64,000 nucleotides of DNA from Smallanthus sonchifolius (GCA_023525975.1 CM042034.1:6517501-6581500), one strand, 5' to 3'. Positions 11,758 through 24,016 are shown, numbered from the stretch's first letter. Made by a program: numbers and translations. Notes: generated from the letters alone by a model not told the origin.

Positions 11758-11766
11758 TTATATAAA
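11758..11766 (+). promoter_or_regulatory. TATA box of the CCT gene
   Basis: TTATATAAA lies 72 bases upstream of the ATG at 11838, a normal distance for a plant core promoter with a short leader. Confidence 0.5.
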
Positions 11767-11837
11767 CGTGCGGTACATTTTGCCACAACTATACACTCAA
11801 CACTTTTGTTTTACAAGTTAATCCTCCATAAGCCAAT

Positions 11838-13969
11838 ATGTACGGGCACACTCACAACAATGATCCCTATAGCTTCTCGCCAGACTCTCTCACCATGTCG
11901 GGATCGGTCACACCGTTGTTTCCGCCCCAAGTCGACATCGGTTACTTAATACCACAACCCGCTTTGGCCATTCCTGCATACGAGTTGGATTCTGTGTCCG
12001 CGACAAGTAGCGGAGGGTACGACTCACCGAGTTATACTGCCAGCATGGCGATTCAAAGGAGCGGAAGTAGTCATTCAATTGCTACTCAGTTCCATAATAA
12101 TGGGTTCTTTAATCAACCCTTTTCGTCCCCTAATGAATTAGACTTCGAAGGGAGCAATTCCACTACCATGAGGAGGGTTTTCAGTGCAGAAGATTTACAG
12201 GTTTTTTTTCTTTATTTTTTTATGAAATTAAGAATTGTTTGTGTTTTATATATCTATTGATACTGAGGAAAAGGCTATTCTCGTCCCACCCTCCATACCA
12301 CACCAGCTTTTGTTATAAGTAGGATTCTACTCGGTTTCAGTGCAAAAGCTTTTGCAGTAACAAACAAACCTACCCGATAATTAAATTTCAGTTTTTGTTC
12401 TTTAATAATTAGCCGAACAAGATTGAGTTCAATATTACCCAACAAACAAACATTCCTTGTAAAAATTTCATTCACTGAGGATGGTCTCAACAGAGTGAGA
12501 TGAAGGTAAGTCTTACCTCCATCTTAAAAGATAGAGAGACTGTTTGAGTTCAATATTACCGTGCATTATGATAATTACCGATTCTTTACAGACTTTTTTT
12601 TCTTATTTGTATGATTAGTTTGAGTTAAAATGTTAAAGTAAGCAAGTCAATTAATTATTGATATTTTAAGTGGGTCGTTCCAAAATAATAATCATTGATT
12701 TTTTATGGTTTGATATTCCAATAATATTGATAAAGATACATATATAAGTTTCTTTTATTTTGTTTTTTATTTATATATATTTTACATATATGTCATTGCC
12801 AAACATCTGTTTCACTTTTGTATGTAGATATGCCCCATTATTGTTGTACAGAATTATAACCCCGCGACATATGATTAGTCTCAATCATGAGGACTTGACA
12901 AAAAGAAAACACCAAGAAAAAGTGACAAATATATATTAAAGTTTTAAATTTGTTGTGATGAATTTATATAATATTAACTTCGACATAAATCACATGTTCA
13001 TATGTTAATTTGGTTAGGGTTTCAACTTAATCTGTATATTTCGTTACAGGGAACAAACATGGTGCAAAGTCAGTGTTATCGATCAGAAAGTCCAATATCG
13101 AGTGAAAGCCACAGTATCATCGAAAGCATGAACAAGGCTTGTCGATACTCACCCGATGAAAAGAAAGAAAGAATCGAACGATACCGAAGCAAAAAAACTC
13201 AGCGTAATTTCACCAAGAAAATCAAGGTTAACTACGCTTACATATGTGTCACCTCGGTTTTTCCAATCCTAAAAAGAAAAATAATATACAATTAAATATA
13301 ACTTGGGTTGTTTTCAGGGCCGGTCCCGGGAATCCTTAAAACGTTTTGGCCCCGGGACATGTAAAAAAAAGTGGGCCCTATGATATAAAATTAATTATCA
13401 TTTATAAAATAACATAATACGGGCTTATATATATATAGATTTTTTTTAAAAGTTAGGCTTATATATACAGGTTTTTTTTATTTATTGGTTTTCATTTCTG
13501 ATTTATAAACAATTGGGCTTATATATATAATTTTTTTTAGAAAAAACACATTTCTAAGTGAGCTTTTTTTAATTTATAAGTGAGTTAATACGATAAATGG
13601 ATAATACAAGTTGGACTTTTTATAAATATATATATAAAAAAACTACGGGCCCCTCAGCAGACCGGGCCCCGTAGTTTCGCCCTCCCCCCCTCCCCTAAGG
13701 GCCGCCCCTGGTTGTTTTATTTCTCATTTCATAGGCATAACAAAGTAACAAACATTTGTTTCTCTTCACAGTATGTATGCAGGAAAACATTGGCAGATAG
13801 TAGACCTCGTGTACGAGGTAGATTTGCTAGAAACGATGAAATCGAGAAGGCATTAGAACATCAATGTACGAGTCAAGGAGACGGACAAGAAGGGTTTGAT
13901 GACGAAGATGATGGTATTTGGGTGAACAACTATTTTATTGATTCATTCCCACCAAATCTCATTCCTTAA
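11838..13969 (+). CDS. CCT-motif family protein (245 aa, three exons)
   Basis: Exons by splice signals and frame: 11838-12200, 13050-13226 and 13772-13969, all phase 0, giving 121, 59 and 65 codons. The first ~120 residues are Ser/Pro/Tyr-rich without a named domain and end in MRRVFSAEDLQ. Residues about 152-205 form a CCT domain: RYSPDEKKERIERYRSKK, then FTKKIK, then (across the exon 2/3 junction) YVCRKTLADSRPRVRGRFAR. The acidic C-terminus contains DDEDDGIW. CCT proteins act in the nucleus, and the domain binds DNA through NF-Y-type complexes; relatives control light, flowering and growth responses. With a single CCT and no B-box or receiver domain it belongs to the CMF group, like Arabidopsis FITNESS. 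Intron 2 carries a hAT MITE. I see no lesion and expect it to be functional. Confidence 0.9.
13315..13710. mobile_element. Non-autonomous hAT MITE in intron 2 of the CCT gene
   Basis: A 396-bp element with ends CAGGGCCGGTCCCGG and (reversed) CAGGGGCGGCCCTTA is flanked by perfect 8-bp duplications GTTGTTTT (13307-13314 and 13711-13718), as hAT elements make. GC-rich ends (GGGCCC repeats) enclose an AT-rich middle with several TTATATATA tracts. It ends about 60 bases before the 3' splice site, so it sits near but not over the branch region of intron 2. Confidence 0.9.
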
Positions 13970-16900
13970 ATCCTCATAATCTTACTTTCGAAAATGAATA
14001 GATCAAATAATATAGCTAAAATTGTTGTATGGAACCCATCCTAGCTAGTGTGTGCTTTCTAAGAATTTGGAGCTCCCAGTCTCATTTATTTCTTGAGGTT
14101 CTTTTGAGAGCTCTAATCAATGTAGTTAGTTCGATTAAGTTGTTAAATGTTAATTTTATTTTTGTTTTTCTCAAGAGTTTTTTTGGTAACAAATTGCATG
14201 CTCCACACTCTAGTTTCGTTATATGCTTTCACGGCCGATCTGTAAATTTCAGAGACCTGATGTGACAAGTAAAAATAGGCTCCTAAAATAGAAACCTATA
14301 TATATAAACAAAATTCATTAGTACTACGATAATTGTTATAACAATAAACAAAACAAAATTAATGTAACAAATTGACCTTACACTAAATAAATCGTGAGAC
14401 TGTCTTAGTATTATTGGAAGGAAAGTTGTTCATCAACTTAGTAATTAATATTCTCTAATGTGCCAAACAACATTAACTCCATATAATCTACATTAACATC
14501 AATATCTTATCCTTGTAGTGTCGCTTCAAGAATACTATAACACGACTTAGATCTTTGTCTTCAAATTCTTTCAACTTAATTGGTAAAAAAACTTGACTTA
14601 TTGGGCCTCTTCTAAAACATCTAATTACTAATTAATACGTTTATAACTTTTTACATATGTTAATCAACCCATAGTATCTAAATAAGAAAAAAAATTAGTG
14701 GGTCACGTGTAAATTCCTTATTGCATTTGTCAATCAAACTTTTGCGATGTGTTGGTAATTTTATAATTATTATAAACATATATTTTAATGTAATTAAATT
14801 TACAAATTGAAATCAAAGGAATTCTTGTTAAGTTATAATACAAGTTATGAGATGTTTAGTACATGTTTGTAAAACTTATTTTGATCCTTTGAACTATAGG
14901 TAAGTAACAAGATTGAAGTTTTGACTTGGCAAAATAATTTTGTGGTGAATAGAAACTTTGTTTGTCAAATAAAACATTGTTGATTGATTGAAACTTTATG
15001 GGTGAGCATAAGTAACTTCTAACTTTACAAGGCAAATTGATATTTTCACTAACATCATGTTTCGGGTTTCCTATGCTGCAACAAAAAACTCAAATCTAAT
15101 GCAAACTTTAGCCAGTTTAATAAATAACTGTAGTAAATGACAGTTCTTATAAATGATTATGGAGCCACAAGCCATGTATGGAAGGCTCATTGTCGGTTCA
15201 AGGAAATTGACCAAGTCAATAATAGACCGCCATGTGCACTGTAGTTTTCCATATCCTCATATTGTGATTATTGGTTCTTGTATCCACAATAGTAATCCAG
15301 ATGACATAGAAATGTATGACATGTGAGGTATTTCTTAACTCTCTTTCACACGAGAAACTTATTAACAAAGACCATTTCTGTGAAACCATTTTTGGCACTC
15401 ACAAGTTTAAATATTCTGATGTCACGCATTACTTGACCACTAGTTCCAAACGATGTTGAAACCGGCTTACCTTCTACTAAAAGATTTCAAATGCGGACAT
15501 CTTCGAAACATAGGAGAAACCATGTAAATCTATTTAATTCTTATTATCACTTAGTTGATGTGAAACAAAACCAAATGAATTCCAAGATGGTATGGCTCAT
15601 ATAAAATTAGTATTGATGTTGAATAAAACCAACTTTTAATGTATGTAACAATGTTTTTATGCGTCATTATATTGTAATACCTCTTGTATTGTTGTTTTTG
15701 GAATAGGAAGATAGCAAAAAAATATAAGCAAATTGTTTTACGTTGAATAATTTTCAGTTTACTTATTAAGTTTTTTGGGTAGACAAATTGGTTAAGTTTT
15801 TATTGCATTACGTTGAAATACGTTAAATTGTTGGATTGTATTCATTTCATAGCACCATACACGATCAGTCATTATGACATTAAAATACTCGGCCACCGGA
15901 CGGGTTTAAAACTAGTTTAATTCTGACACCACAAATTCTAAGAAACTAGTTAACACCAAACAAAGAGATCATGTAATACAAGTGAAAAACAAGGAGATTT
16001 GTGGAGACGAAGAATTCATTTGAAAACAATGGAGGTATAGGTTGTAATTATAACCACTTTTTCAACGGAATATCTGCTGTAACATGGTTCTTTCCAACAA
16101 AACTTGAAAAGCTCGGGTGAGAATTTTAGCTGAATTTTTGTCTTTAGACAGCGACGGATTACCGAAGGACGTTCTGCTGGAATTTGTACCCACTGACAAC
16201 GACAAAAAAGTCTTACCAAAATCTCATCTAGATTCTTGTACTCGTCAGTAATCCGTAAGGAATTACCCTCAGATAGTTCCACCGATAAATCTTGTACAGT
16301 GAGGCCATCTATCGGCGACTGACATTGATTACAAACATTTTCCTGATGAATACTTGTAGATTTTATTTTATTTCTTTTGGTTTTGGTGGGAAGGTCATGG
16401 GTAATATTTCGTCGATAGTTTTCTAGTGGTATAGTTTATGTAATAGTATAATTTAACAAAATTAATACGTCTATATACACTTGTGTTTATTCCATACTTT
16501 GTTAATTCATGAGCCCAGGAAGTCAAAAAGCTCATCATAAACTACAATCCAATTAAGTTCGATTACATAAGATTCCTTGTTACTTAATTACGATCTTTCA
16601 AAGAGCATGTTTGACTTCAGTAGTTGTCTTATAATAATATTAACAAAATAAAAAAAAGTGATTCCACGTATCTTTTACGTTAATCATTTGGTCTGCGTAC
16701 ATGTTACTGAATCATTAGCCTCACTTATATACTATATTAAGACCTAGCTAGCTGATTATGTGTTGAAACTTTTGTAAGAGAATCAAAAACTAGGGTGGGT
16801 TTCCTTCACACCAAGCGGTGGCCCCTACAAGTGGGGAAGAACAGGTTACCTTTGCCGCCTACTTTGTCTTAAGCACATGGCTTGTTGTTTCTTGTCAGAC

Positions 16901-17113
16901 GGCGGTGGATCACCCACTGAACTAAGGAAGGCTCCGGTGTAATAAAGTAGAATTCCTTTAACTTAGTTGGGCACATATTTTAGTATTTTACTCTAAACTT
17001 CAGAGCTTATACATGCATGAATTAGGGTTTTCTTTCAAGAGGTAACTTCTAAACAAGAATTCTACTTTATTGTTGGATAATCCTCCATGTAAAAAGGAGC
17101 AAAAAATTAAAAC
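13970..17113. other. Intergenic stretch, AT-rich, little recognisable
   Basis: This follows the CCT gene 3' end. I see no further gene. At 16150-16300, motifs such as GACGGATTACCGA and CAGTAATCCGTAAGG resemble decayed CACTA subterminal repeats, but no terminus could be fixed. An inverted pair (AATAAAGTAGAATTC near 16940, GAATTCTACTTTATT near 17058) brackets about 130 bases and may be a tiny decayed element. Confidence 0.5.
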
Positions 17114-17116
17114 TAC

Positions 17117-17514
17117 CACTACTAAAATAGTAAGTATCGCCGACGGAGGACAATTCCGTCGGTGAAAGTCGTTACTGATGTGAATACATCAATGAAGGTC
17201 TGTTGGTAATTTGGGCGTGAGTAATTTGGTTACCAACGTAATACCGAGTGAACACCGACGGATATATTAGCGACGAATTACCGACAGCCCAAAATTTACA
17301 CACCCGTTGATTAAATTTCAAGGATGGTTTGATAGGCATTTTTTTTCCAACGGATTTTTGACGGGCATTCCGTTGGTAATGAGTCCCACTCCGACAAACC
17401 CTGAAAAGCCTGCGTGGAAATATTATACGAAATTTAATCCGGTGATTTTTTGGGGGTTTTGTTCGGAAATCTGTCAGTATCTTGCCGTCACTGATACCTA
17501 TTTGTTTTGTAGTG
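17117..17514. mobile_element. CACTA MITE (398 bp)
   Basis: The left end reads CACTACTAAAATAGTAAGTA and the right end, reversed, CACTACAAAACAAATAGGTA; both continue with TC...GACGG. The flanks repeat TAC (17114-17116 and 17515-17517), the 3-bp duplication expected for CACTA elements. Subterminal GACGG / CCGTCGG / CCGACGGA motifs occur throughout. There is no transposase. The open frames across it on both strands are products of the repeated motif, not genes. Confidence 0.85.
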
Positions 17515-17940
17515 TACATGTATGGTTTCTTCATTTTACGCTTAATGCGCAAAAATATAGGATGAAGGAGTTTGAACATTGAAACAAAATGATCTGTTAA
17601 GCTATAAAAATACTAACACGTGGTAGGGTTATTAAATGATACACGCACTACAGGAGGAAGTTATATCAGCAATTTGATCAGCGTCATTCATAATTTTGGT
17701 TTTAGTTGTCAAGGACAATCTTAGTAGTACAATCATCTCATCTTTACACTCGAACTCACTCACAGTGATGATTATGAGTCAAATGAGGAAAAATAACCAA
17801 AATTGAGTGAAAATCCAGCGTAAAATTTTATAATTAGTATGATATTGTAATTGTTTTTATCAACGAAAGTGAAACTTAGAAGAGTGAATTATTAGTATGA
17901 ATTATTATTGATCATTAGGTCAAAGTTTGAGTTATTAGAA

Positions 17941-19375
17941 GAATTAATTACACGGATGATCCCTGTGGTTTACACGAATTTTACTTATGGCCCATTGGAA
18001 TGGAAAATTACATGTTTAGACCAATAGTTTGCACGTTTGTAACATAGATAGCCCCTGGGTTGGATGACTGTTAAGTTTTTCAGTGAAGTACATATGAAAT
18101 GACTAAAACACCCCTTATATTTTTAAAAATAAATTTAAGAATTAAATGTGGGCCACTCTTTTTTTTAACTTTGTCTACTAATAAGCACCCCCATCATAAT
18201 CACCACCACCACCAACCCTAGCCCCTCCCCCCCTTCACGAATACCGTCTTTCCAGCAACCGAAAAACAGACTTAAAAAATCATCAAGGACAGATGCTGGT
18301 CTTCCTTCTCCCCCGAAAAACAGACACAAACACCACCAAGGAAAACAGACGCAAACACCACCGGGAACCGGACGCAAACACCACCGGAAAACAGGCGCAA
18401 ACCCGATTTCGATCAAATATGAAGCTTTTGGTTTAGATCTGTTATAAGCCTAGAAGCTTTGCGTCACAAACCCGATTCCGATCTACAGAACATTTGAGCT
18501 TGTTGAAGCAGATTTACAAGGAAGAAACGATTCAGTTTTCTGCTATGGAGCAACGGGTGCTGGTAAAACTTTCACAATGCTAGGAACGGTTGAAAATCCG
18601 GGTGCAATGGTGTTAGCCGTGAAGTTTTATGGGTATTGGGTTTAGAAATTTTAGGGCGAGAGGATGGCATTCATGCCTGCTCTAAAAGGGTTTCGAAGTT
18701 TTAATACCTGTGTAATTACATCTTTGTGGGATTATCTCTGTTTTATCATTTATCTAGGGTGAGAAGGATGCATGAACATTTTGACTATTTTACTCCAGCC
18801 ATTGTGAGGATGAACAAGTTTCATGATTGTGTGCCTACTGATTATCACTGTCCAGGCGGTTTTAAATCATATGGCGAGATTTGGTGTTAATTCTTACTCA
18901 CCTTAGTCGTCAAAATGTTAATCGTTAAATTTGACGTATGTGTATCCGGGTGTAAGCATATGGGTATTTGAAATTGAAATGTTAGATCTGTTATAAGCAA
19001 AGGGTTAGGACGTGAAGTTTTAGAACGAAGGTGAAGATGAATTAAGGTGGAGTCGGATTTGAATTTGGTGCAAAAAAGGGTTACCCGGAAATTGCCGGAC
19101 CGTCGGAAGAGATGGCCGGAAAAAAGAGGGGTGGGGAAGATGAAATCTGTTTTTAGTTTAGAATGGGACCCACTGTTTTATTTCATTTTTTTTAATATAT
19201 AAAGGTTATTTTGGTCATTTTATTAAATATTAATAGAAAACTTAACAGTCATCCAACCCAGGGGCCATCTATATTACAAACGTGCAAACTATTGGTCTAA
19301 ACATGCAATTTTTCATTCCTAGAGTCCATAAATGAAATCCGTGTAAACCACAGGGGCCATCAGTGTAATTAATTC
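17941..19375. mobile_element. Pack-MULE with long inverted repeats and a kinesin fragment
   Basis: A 1,435-bp element is flanked by perfect 9-bp duplications TTATTAGAA (17932-17940 and 19376-19384). Its terminal inverted repeats are long, about 180 bases (17941-18120 and 19199-19375), sharing blocks such as GAATTAATTACAC, CCCTGTGGTTTACACG, ATTGGTCTAAACATG and CCTGGGTTGGATGACTGTTA. The inside contains a 23-bp tandem repeat (about 18310-18400, units like AAACAGACGCAAACACCACC), a kinesin-like gene fragment (18490-18645) and a second protein-like frame (about 18758-18890). Long TIRs, a 9-bp duplication and captured coding DNA without transposase define a Pack-MULE. Confidence 0.9.
18490..18645 (+). 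pseudogene. Captured kinesin motor-domain fragment (kinesin-8-like)
   Basis: In one frame the 52 codons include FCYGATGAGKTFTMLGT, the P-loop (ATP-binding GxxxxGKT/S) region of a kinesin motor, then VENPGAMVLAV. The residues before it (LVEADLQGRNDS) also fit the strand preceding the P-loop. The cysteine-tyrosine and the ENPG-MVLA context resemble plant kinesin-8. The similarity stops after about 50 residues and the frame ends at a TAG. It lies wholly inside the Pack-MULE, so it is a captured exon piece, not a working kinesin. Confidence 0.8.
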
Positions 19376-19384
19376 TTATTAGAA

Positions 19385-20089
19385 TCAAATTTATCATTAA
19401 AAATATTAACATTTATAGTTTGATACTTTGATTTTTAATTTTTCTTATGACTATTGATTTACATAAATGATATTAATTTTACTTCTTGAAAGTTTTAACT
19501 AACTCTTTGAAAGAATAATGAATGAGGGTTATAAAAAAATCATTTGAAATTTAGAGATGTTCTTACTTTTTCCCCACTTAACCCTCTGTTTGTTTTCTTC
19601 CACTGGGATAGTAATTTGCAATTTTCTAGTGCTTATTTTCGTTTAAATGTTTTGATCTCAGACCAGATGTTGCAAAAGTCATGTCTAAAATAAGAATAAT
19701 TAGGCGCAAAGTAATGTGCAACAGCAGGTGCCTAGCTACCATAATCTCCTAAACAATTTATATCTTTTGGTTTCCTAATATAATTGGAAAGATTAATAAA
19801 AGAAAAGTATTGATGCAGCACATGGAGGGCATAACACCTGAATCTCTTTAAAATTCGTACTTTATGAAAGGCTTTCTTTGCCACTTGCACAGGATTTTTT
19901 TGGACGAAATTAAGAAAATACACTTACTTTTAGTTTGTTTATACATCGATAGTCAATAGTCATTTAACACGTTCTATCTTTATAACCATGACGTCCTTTT
20001 TAAGAAAATAAAACATTTTTTTTGAACCGACGAAGACACACTCTACTCTACACATAAAATCACGACACTTGCACTCTGTAAGATTTGAA
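19385..20089. other. Non-coding stretch
   Basis: AT-rich; no gene, element border or regulatory signal that I can support. Confidence 0.55.
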
Positions 20090-20376
20090 CCTACAACTAG
20101 TGGTGCACAAAAAAACCGGTTTTTTTTTTAACCCGGTCCAAACCGGTTTGGGTTAAACCGGTTTGGTCCAAACCGGTTCGGGTTGCCCAAAAACCGCCGG
20201 TTTCAAACCGGTTTGAGGATTTCTGAAAAAAAATCGGGTTGGGACCGGTTTTGGCTAAACCGGGTTAGGAAACCGGTTTGAACCGTTGGGCGAGTTCTAG
20301 CCGTTGGCCAACGGCTATATGGCCGTTGGGGTCGATTTTGGCCGTTTTTTTGGAGTTTTTTGGACCCATAAAACAC

Positions 20377-20384
20377 TATAAATA
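20377..20384 (+). promoter_or_regulatory. TATA box of hAT copy 1 transposase
   Basis: TATAAATA lies 120 bases upstream of the start codon at 20497. The same box with the same flanks is present in copy 2 at 24290-24297, so it belongs to the family. Confidence 0.6.
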
Positions 20385-20496
20385 GGTGGGGGGTGTTTAG
20401 GGTTGATCACACTTCTCTTTACACTCTCTAATCTCTAAAACCGCTCTTTAACCGCTCAAAAACACTCTCTAAACTCTCTAAACTCAAAAAAAAAAC

Positions 20497-22577
20497 ATGG
20501 CAAGTTTTGGTGTTAGTGGTTCCTCAAACGAAGTTACCGTTGTGCAAATTCTAGCAACAACGAGAAATCCGGCAATCTGGTGCAATTACGATTTATGTTT
20601 GTTGTCAAACGGAAAGGAACGTGCTCGTTGCAAGTTGTGTGGTGCGTTTTTAGGGAAAGATTCAAACACTACTTTGAAAACGCATATGGAAAAATCTTGC
20701 CCGTCATTGAAGGGAATTCCAAGTGAAGGTCAAGCCTCGATGACAAGCGAAGGAGGAATTTGGAACTTTGATCCAAATATTGTTCGAGATCAAATGACGA
20801 GGTTAGTGGTTCAAGAATGATTGCCGTTCAACCACTTTGACAATCCGCGCTTGACAAGGATGATTCAAGAGACACACCAACCTCGTTATCACCAAGTAAG
20901 TCGCACAACCCTTAGACGAGATTGTATAAAAATGTGGAAAAAAGCAAAAAAAGAATTAATTTTGGGTTTTAAAAATTTGCAAACCGGTGTAAACTTAACC
21001 ACCGATGTTTGGTCGGCTCCACATGGTATACCCGATTCGTACCTTTGCGTTACCGCGCATTGGGTTGATCCCAATACGTGGCAAATGATGAAGCGTACAA
21101 TCGCTTTTGACTTGTTTGAATATCCACACACCGGCGAAAATTTATTTTATATATTGGATAGTGTTATTAACGAATTTAAATTACAAAATAAACTTTTTTC
21201 AATGTCTTTTGATAATGCATCTAATAATACAAATGCGGTTCAAAAACTAAAAATTAAATATAAACCCGTTTGCAACGGCGTTTTTTTCCATAGTCGATGT
21301 GTCGCACACATAATTAACTTGGCGGTGCAAGCCGGGCTTGCAATTGAAGAGGTTTCAAACTTAACATATACTTTTCGACAAATGCTTAAAGATATTTTTA
21401 GTAACAGAAAAAGATACCATGATTATATTAAATTTTGTCGTGATACGAATAATCTTTGCTTAGGCCCGAATTGGGACGTCGAGACAAGATGAAACTCGAC
21501 ATATATTATGTTTTATAGCGCTTTACGACAAAGAGAAACTTTAGAAATATTTCATGATATGCTTTCCTCAAAACCTCGTCATAAAATTCAAAACTTTCCG
21601 TCTACAAATTGGAACATTTTAAAAGACGTAACCGAATTGCTTGAAGTTTTCAAAACCGCCAAAACTTTTTTATCCGGTGTTAATTATCCCACAAGTCCAT
21701 TAACACTAAAACAAATATATTTAATGGCTAACAAGTTGTCTGAGCTTGAAATAAAACCGATCTTTTTACAAAAATGATAGAACCGATGAAAGAAAAATTA
21801 GTGAAATATTTTAAAGAAATCCCTCCCGTTATAACTTGCGCCGCCGCGTTAAACCCTACCATAAATGTTTACGGGGTTGAAACCTTGATTGATAGAATTA
21901 CTTACGCTTTGAATTTGGATAGCGAAGACATCCATTTTGCGCAAGGCACAAAAACATATTTTAACAAATGTTTACAAGATTTATTTGATGTTTATTTACA
22001 TAAATATGGTACAACTCCGACTTCACATGATACAATGGGTACATCATCAAGTGGTAGCTCGAGAGATGTTAACTTGAATTTATATAACGAAATGTTAAAT
22101 GAATTTAGTAAACGTGCTCGAGGTACCACCCCGAGTAGCGAACTCGGAAGGTATGTTGGCACAAACTTTTTAGCGTTTATGCCTCCTACCGTTTTTGAGG
22201 AGTTTGATATTTTGGCATGGTGGAAACAAAACGAAGCTTCGTTTCCGATTCTTTCCGCCATGGCCCGTGATGTACTAACCGTCCAAGCTTCCACGGTAGC
22301 TTCGGAATCTGCGTTTTCTTTTAGTGGCAGGGTATTATCGATACGAAGGACTAGACTCACACCCCTAGCGATGGAAATGTGCATTTGTTTGAAGGACCAT
22401 TTGGATGCGATGGATAGGATACAAGACCAAACTTCTCTCGAAGATGAAATTCAAGCCGAAGAAGTCATACACAACAACGAGGTTGATCTTGGAATATCTG
22501 AACCAGTCACGGATGAAGAACTAGCCGAAGATGCAAGGCTACGAAGCTCTAGTTCCGAAGACAACGCACAAGAATAA
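20497..22577 (+). pseudogene. hAT transposase with BED zinc finger, copy 1 (broken)
   Basis: The coding region, about 690 codons, starts MASFGVSGSSNE. An N-terminal BED-type zinc finger (CKLC at about residue 45, HMEKSC about 20 residues on) is the DNA-binding domain. The middle holds the RNase H-like hAT core (DVWSAPHG, FDNASNNT, CVAHIINLAVQAGL, NWDVETR). The C-terminus has the hAT dimerisation block (LAWWKQNEASFPILSAMARD, ASESAFSFSGRVLS, RRTRLTPLAMEM). Compared with copy 2 it has stop codons at 20818-20820 (Gly codon to TGA) and 21490-21492 (Trp codon to TGA), and a single-base loss near 21752 that shifts the frame until the next open segment at 21774. It cannot make full-length protein. 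Confidence 0.9.
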
Positions 22578-22999
22578 TCAATCAATATTCCAAAAAATAA
22601 AACGTTGAACTTAATGTTTTATATTTGTTATACTTTTTGTAATGTTTTACAATTTTATCTTGTTATGTTTTTTAATTTCCGAACTATCCAAATATTAATA
22701 AACGTTGAACTTTATGTTTTAATTTTGTTATATTTTATTTTGGATTTTATATTAAAAACATAAAATTTATTTGATTTTTTTTTTTTAATAAAAACCGGTT
22801 TAAACCGGTTTAAGGGGCAAACCGGTTTAAAACCTACCCGAACCGGTTTGACCGGTTTACATATTTCCCTCTCTGAAACCGGTTTAACCCGAACCGGTTT
22901 GGGTCCAAACCGGTTTTGACTTTTCGTTGACCAAACCGGTTCGGGTCGGTTTGAACCGGTTTGGGTTAAAAAACCGATTTGTGCACCTCTACCTACAAC

Positions 23000-24008
23000 C
23001 ATATGATTGGGAAGTACATTATTTTAACACCATGATGTCCTTTGGAGAGAAAATAAAACAAATGCGCATTGGATTTCACCTAAATAATTATTTTAAAAAC
23101 TTTAGATTTAGTTATAAAAACCCATGTGGCAAAAAAAATCTAGTTAAATTCGGTAGCAAAATTACATGGTCAAATCCATAGCTAAAAATGATCAATAGCA
23201 GAAAGTGAAGTTGAAAATTCGTTGCAAACCGTAATTATAAATTTGTAGCGAATATTCCCGTAGCAAAATATGTGGCTAAAATAGTGAAATTCTGTAGCTA
23301 AAACCGTAAGAAAGGTGTTTCCGTGGCAAAAATCAGTAGCAAATGTTTTTCCATGACAAAATTGCATAGCAAAAGGGATTAGGGACGAAGCTATTAGCTA
23401 CGAACCAAATCCATAGCAAAAAGATATTTGCTACAGATACCTTAAAAAAAACCAGATACAATACACCAAGATAAATAAATGAAAAAATTAAGCAAATGAG
23501 ATATGATGAGTATTTCCTCAAAAGTTATACGACATATAGAGAATGACTATTTTGAATTTTTATGATTTTTTTTCTAAAAGCTGGCTCTACCTTTTCTTAA
23601 CAGTGTCTCAACTCTTATTATAACAAACCCACTAAATTAAAGCTTGCTTTTTTCTCTTAGCGAACTATTATAAACTATAATGAAAGTATTCCTTTTTATG
23701 ACCAGTGACCAGGGGAACCGTTATGTAAATTACTTCCCAAACATCACCGTACGTTTTATCTAGTTACCTCATGTTACTAATATTTTCAAGTCTTCTGATT
23801 TTTTTACTGAATTATCATAATTTCCTTTAGCCATAAAGGGTCTCGTTTTCGTACATTAACGAAATCATCACAAGTAATATGAAACCCTTACTGATTGCAG
23901 GTTCATTACTATTTTAGGAGTACATCGCCCGTATCTTATGTGGAGTGGTTGTTTAACATCAGTTATCTTTTTCAAATATGTATGAGGACTCATATGTTGT
24001 GGAATTGT
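23000..24008. repeat. CACTA-like subterminal motif array between the two hATs
   Basis: Over about 23120-23440, variants of GTAGCAAAA, CATAGCTAAAA and CCATAGCAAAA recur some fifteen times, mostly in one orientation, resembling the subterminal arrays of CACTA elements. No CACTA terminus or 3-bp duplication could be fixed. The rest of the interval (23440-24008) is unremarkable. Confidence 0.45.
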
Positions 24009-24016
24009 GTTGTGGG

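Larger units (their letters stand above)
20098..22991 (+). mobile_element. hAT transposon, copy 1 (2,894 bp)
   Basis: The ends are TAGTGGTGCACAAA (left) and, reversed, TAGAGGTGCACAAA (right). The flanks carry a perfect 8-bp duplication CCTACAAC (20090-20097 and 22992-22999). Both subterminal regions (20110-20290 and 22790-22975) are packed with AACCGGTTT motifs in both orientations, the usual kind of binding sites for hAT transposase. The interior holds one transposase gene, now broken. Copy 2 at 24017 is a close relative. Confidence 0.95.

Noticed and set aside
17172..17582. Overlapping open frames on both strands
   Set aside because: They lie over the CACTA MITE and follow its repeated GACGG words, not a gene.
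22712..23002. Pro/Val/Arg-rich minus-strand frame (96 codons) and the similar one at 23959-24228
   Set aside because: Translations of the AACCGGTTT subterminal arrays of the hAT elements.
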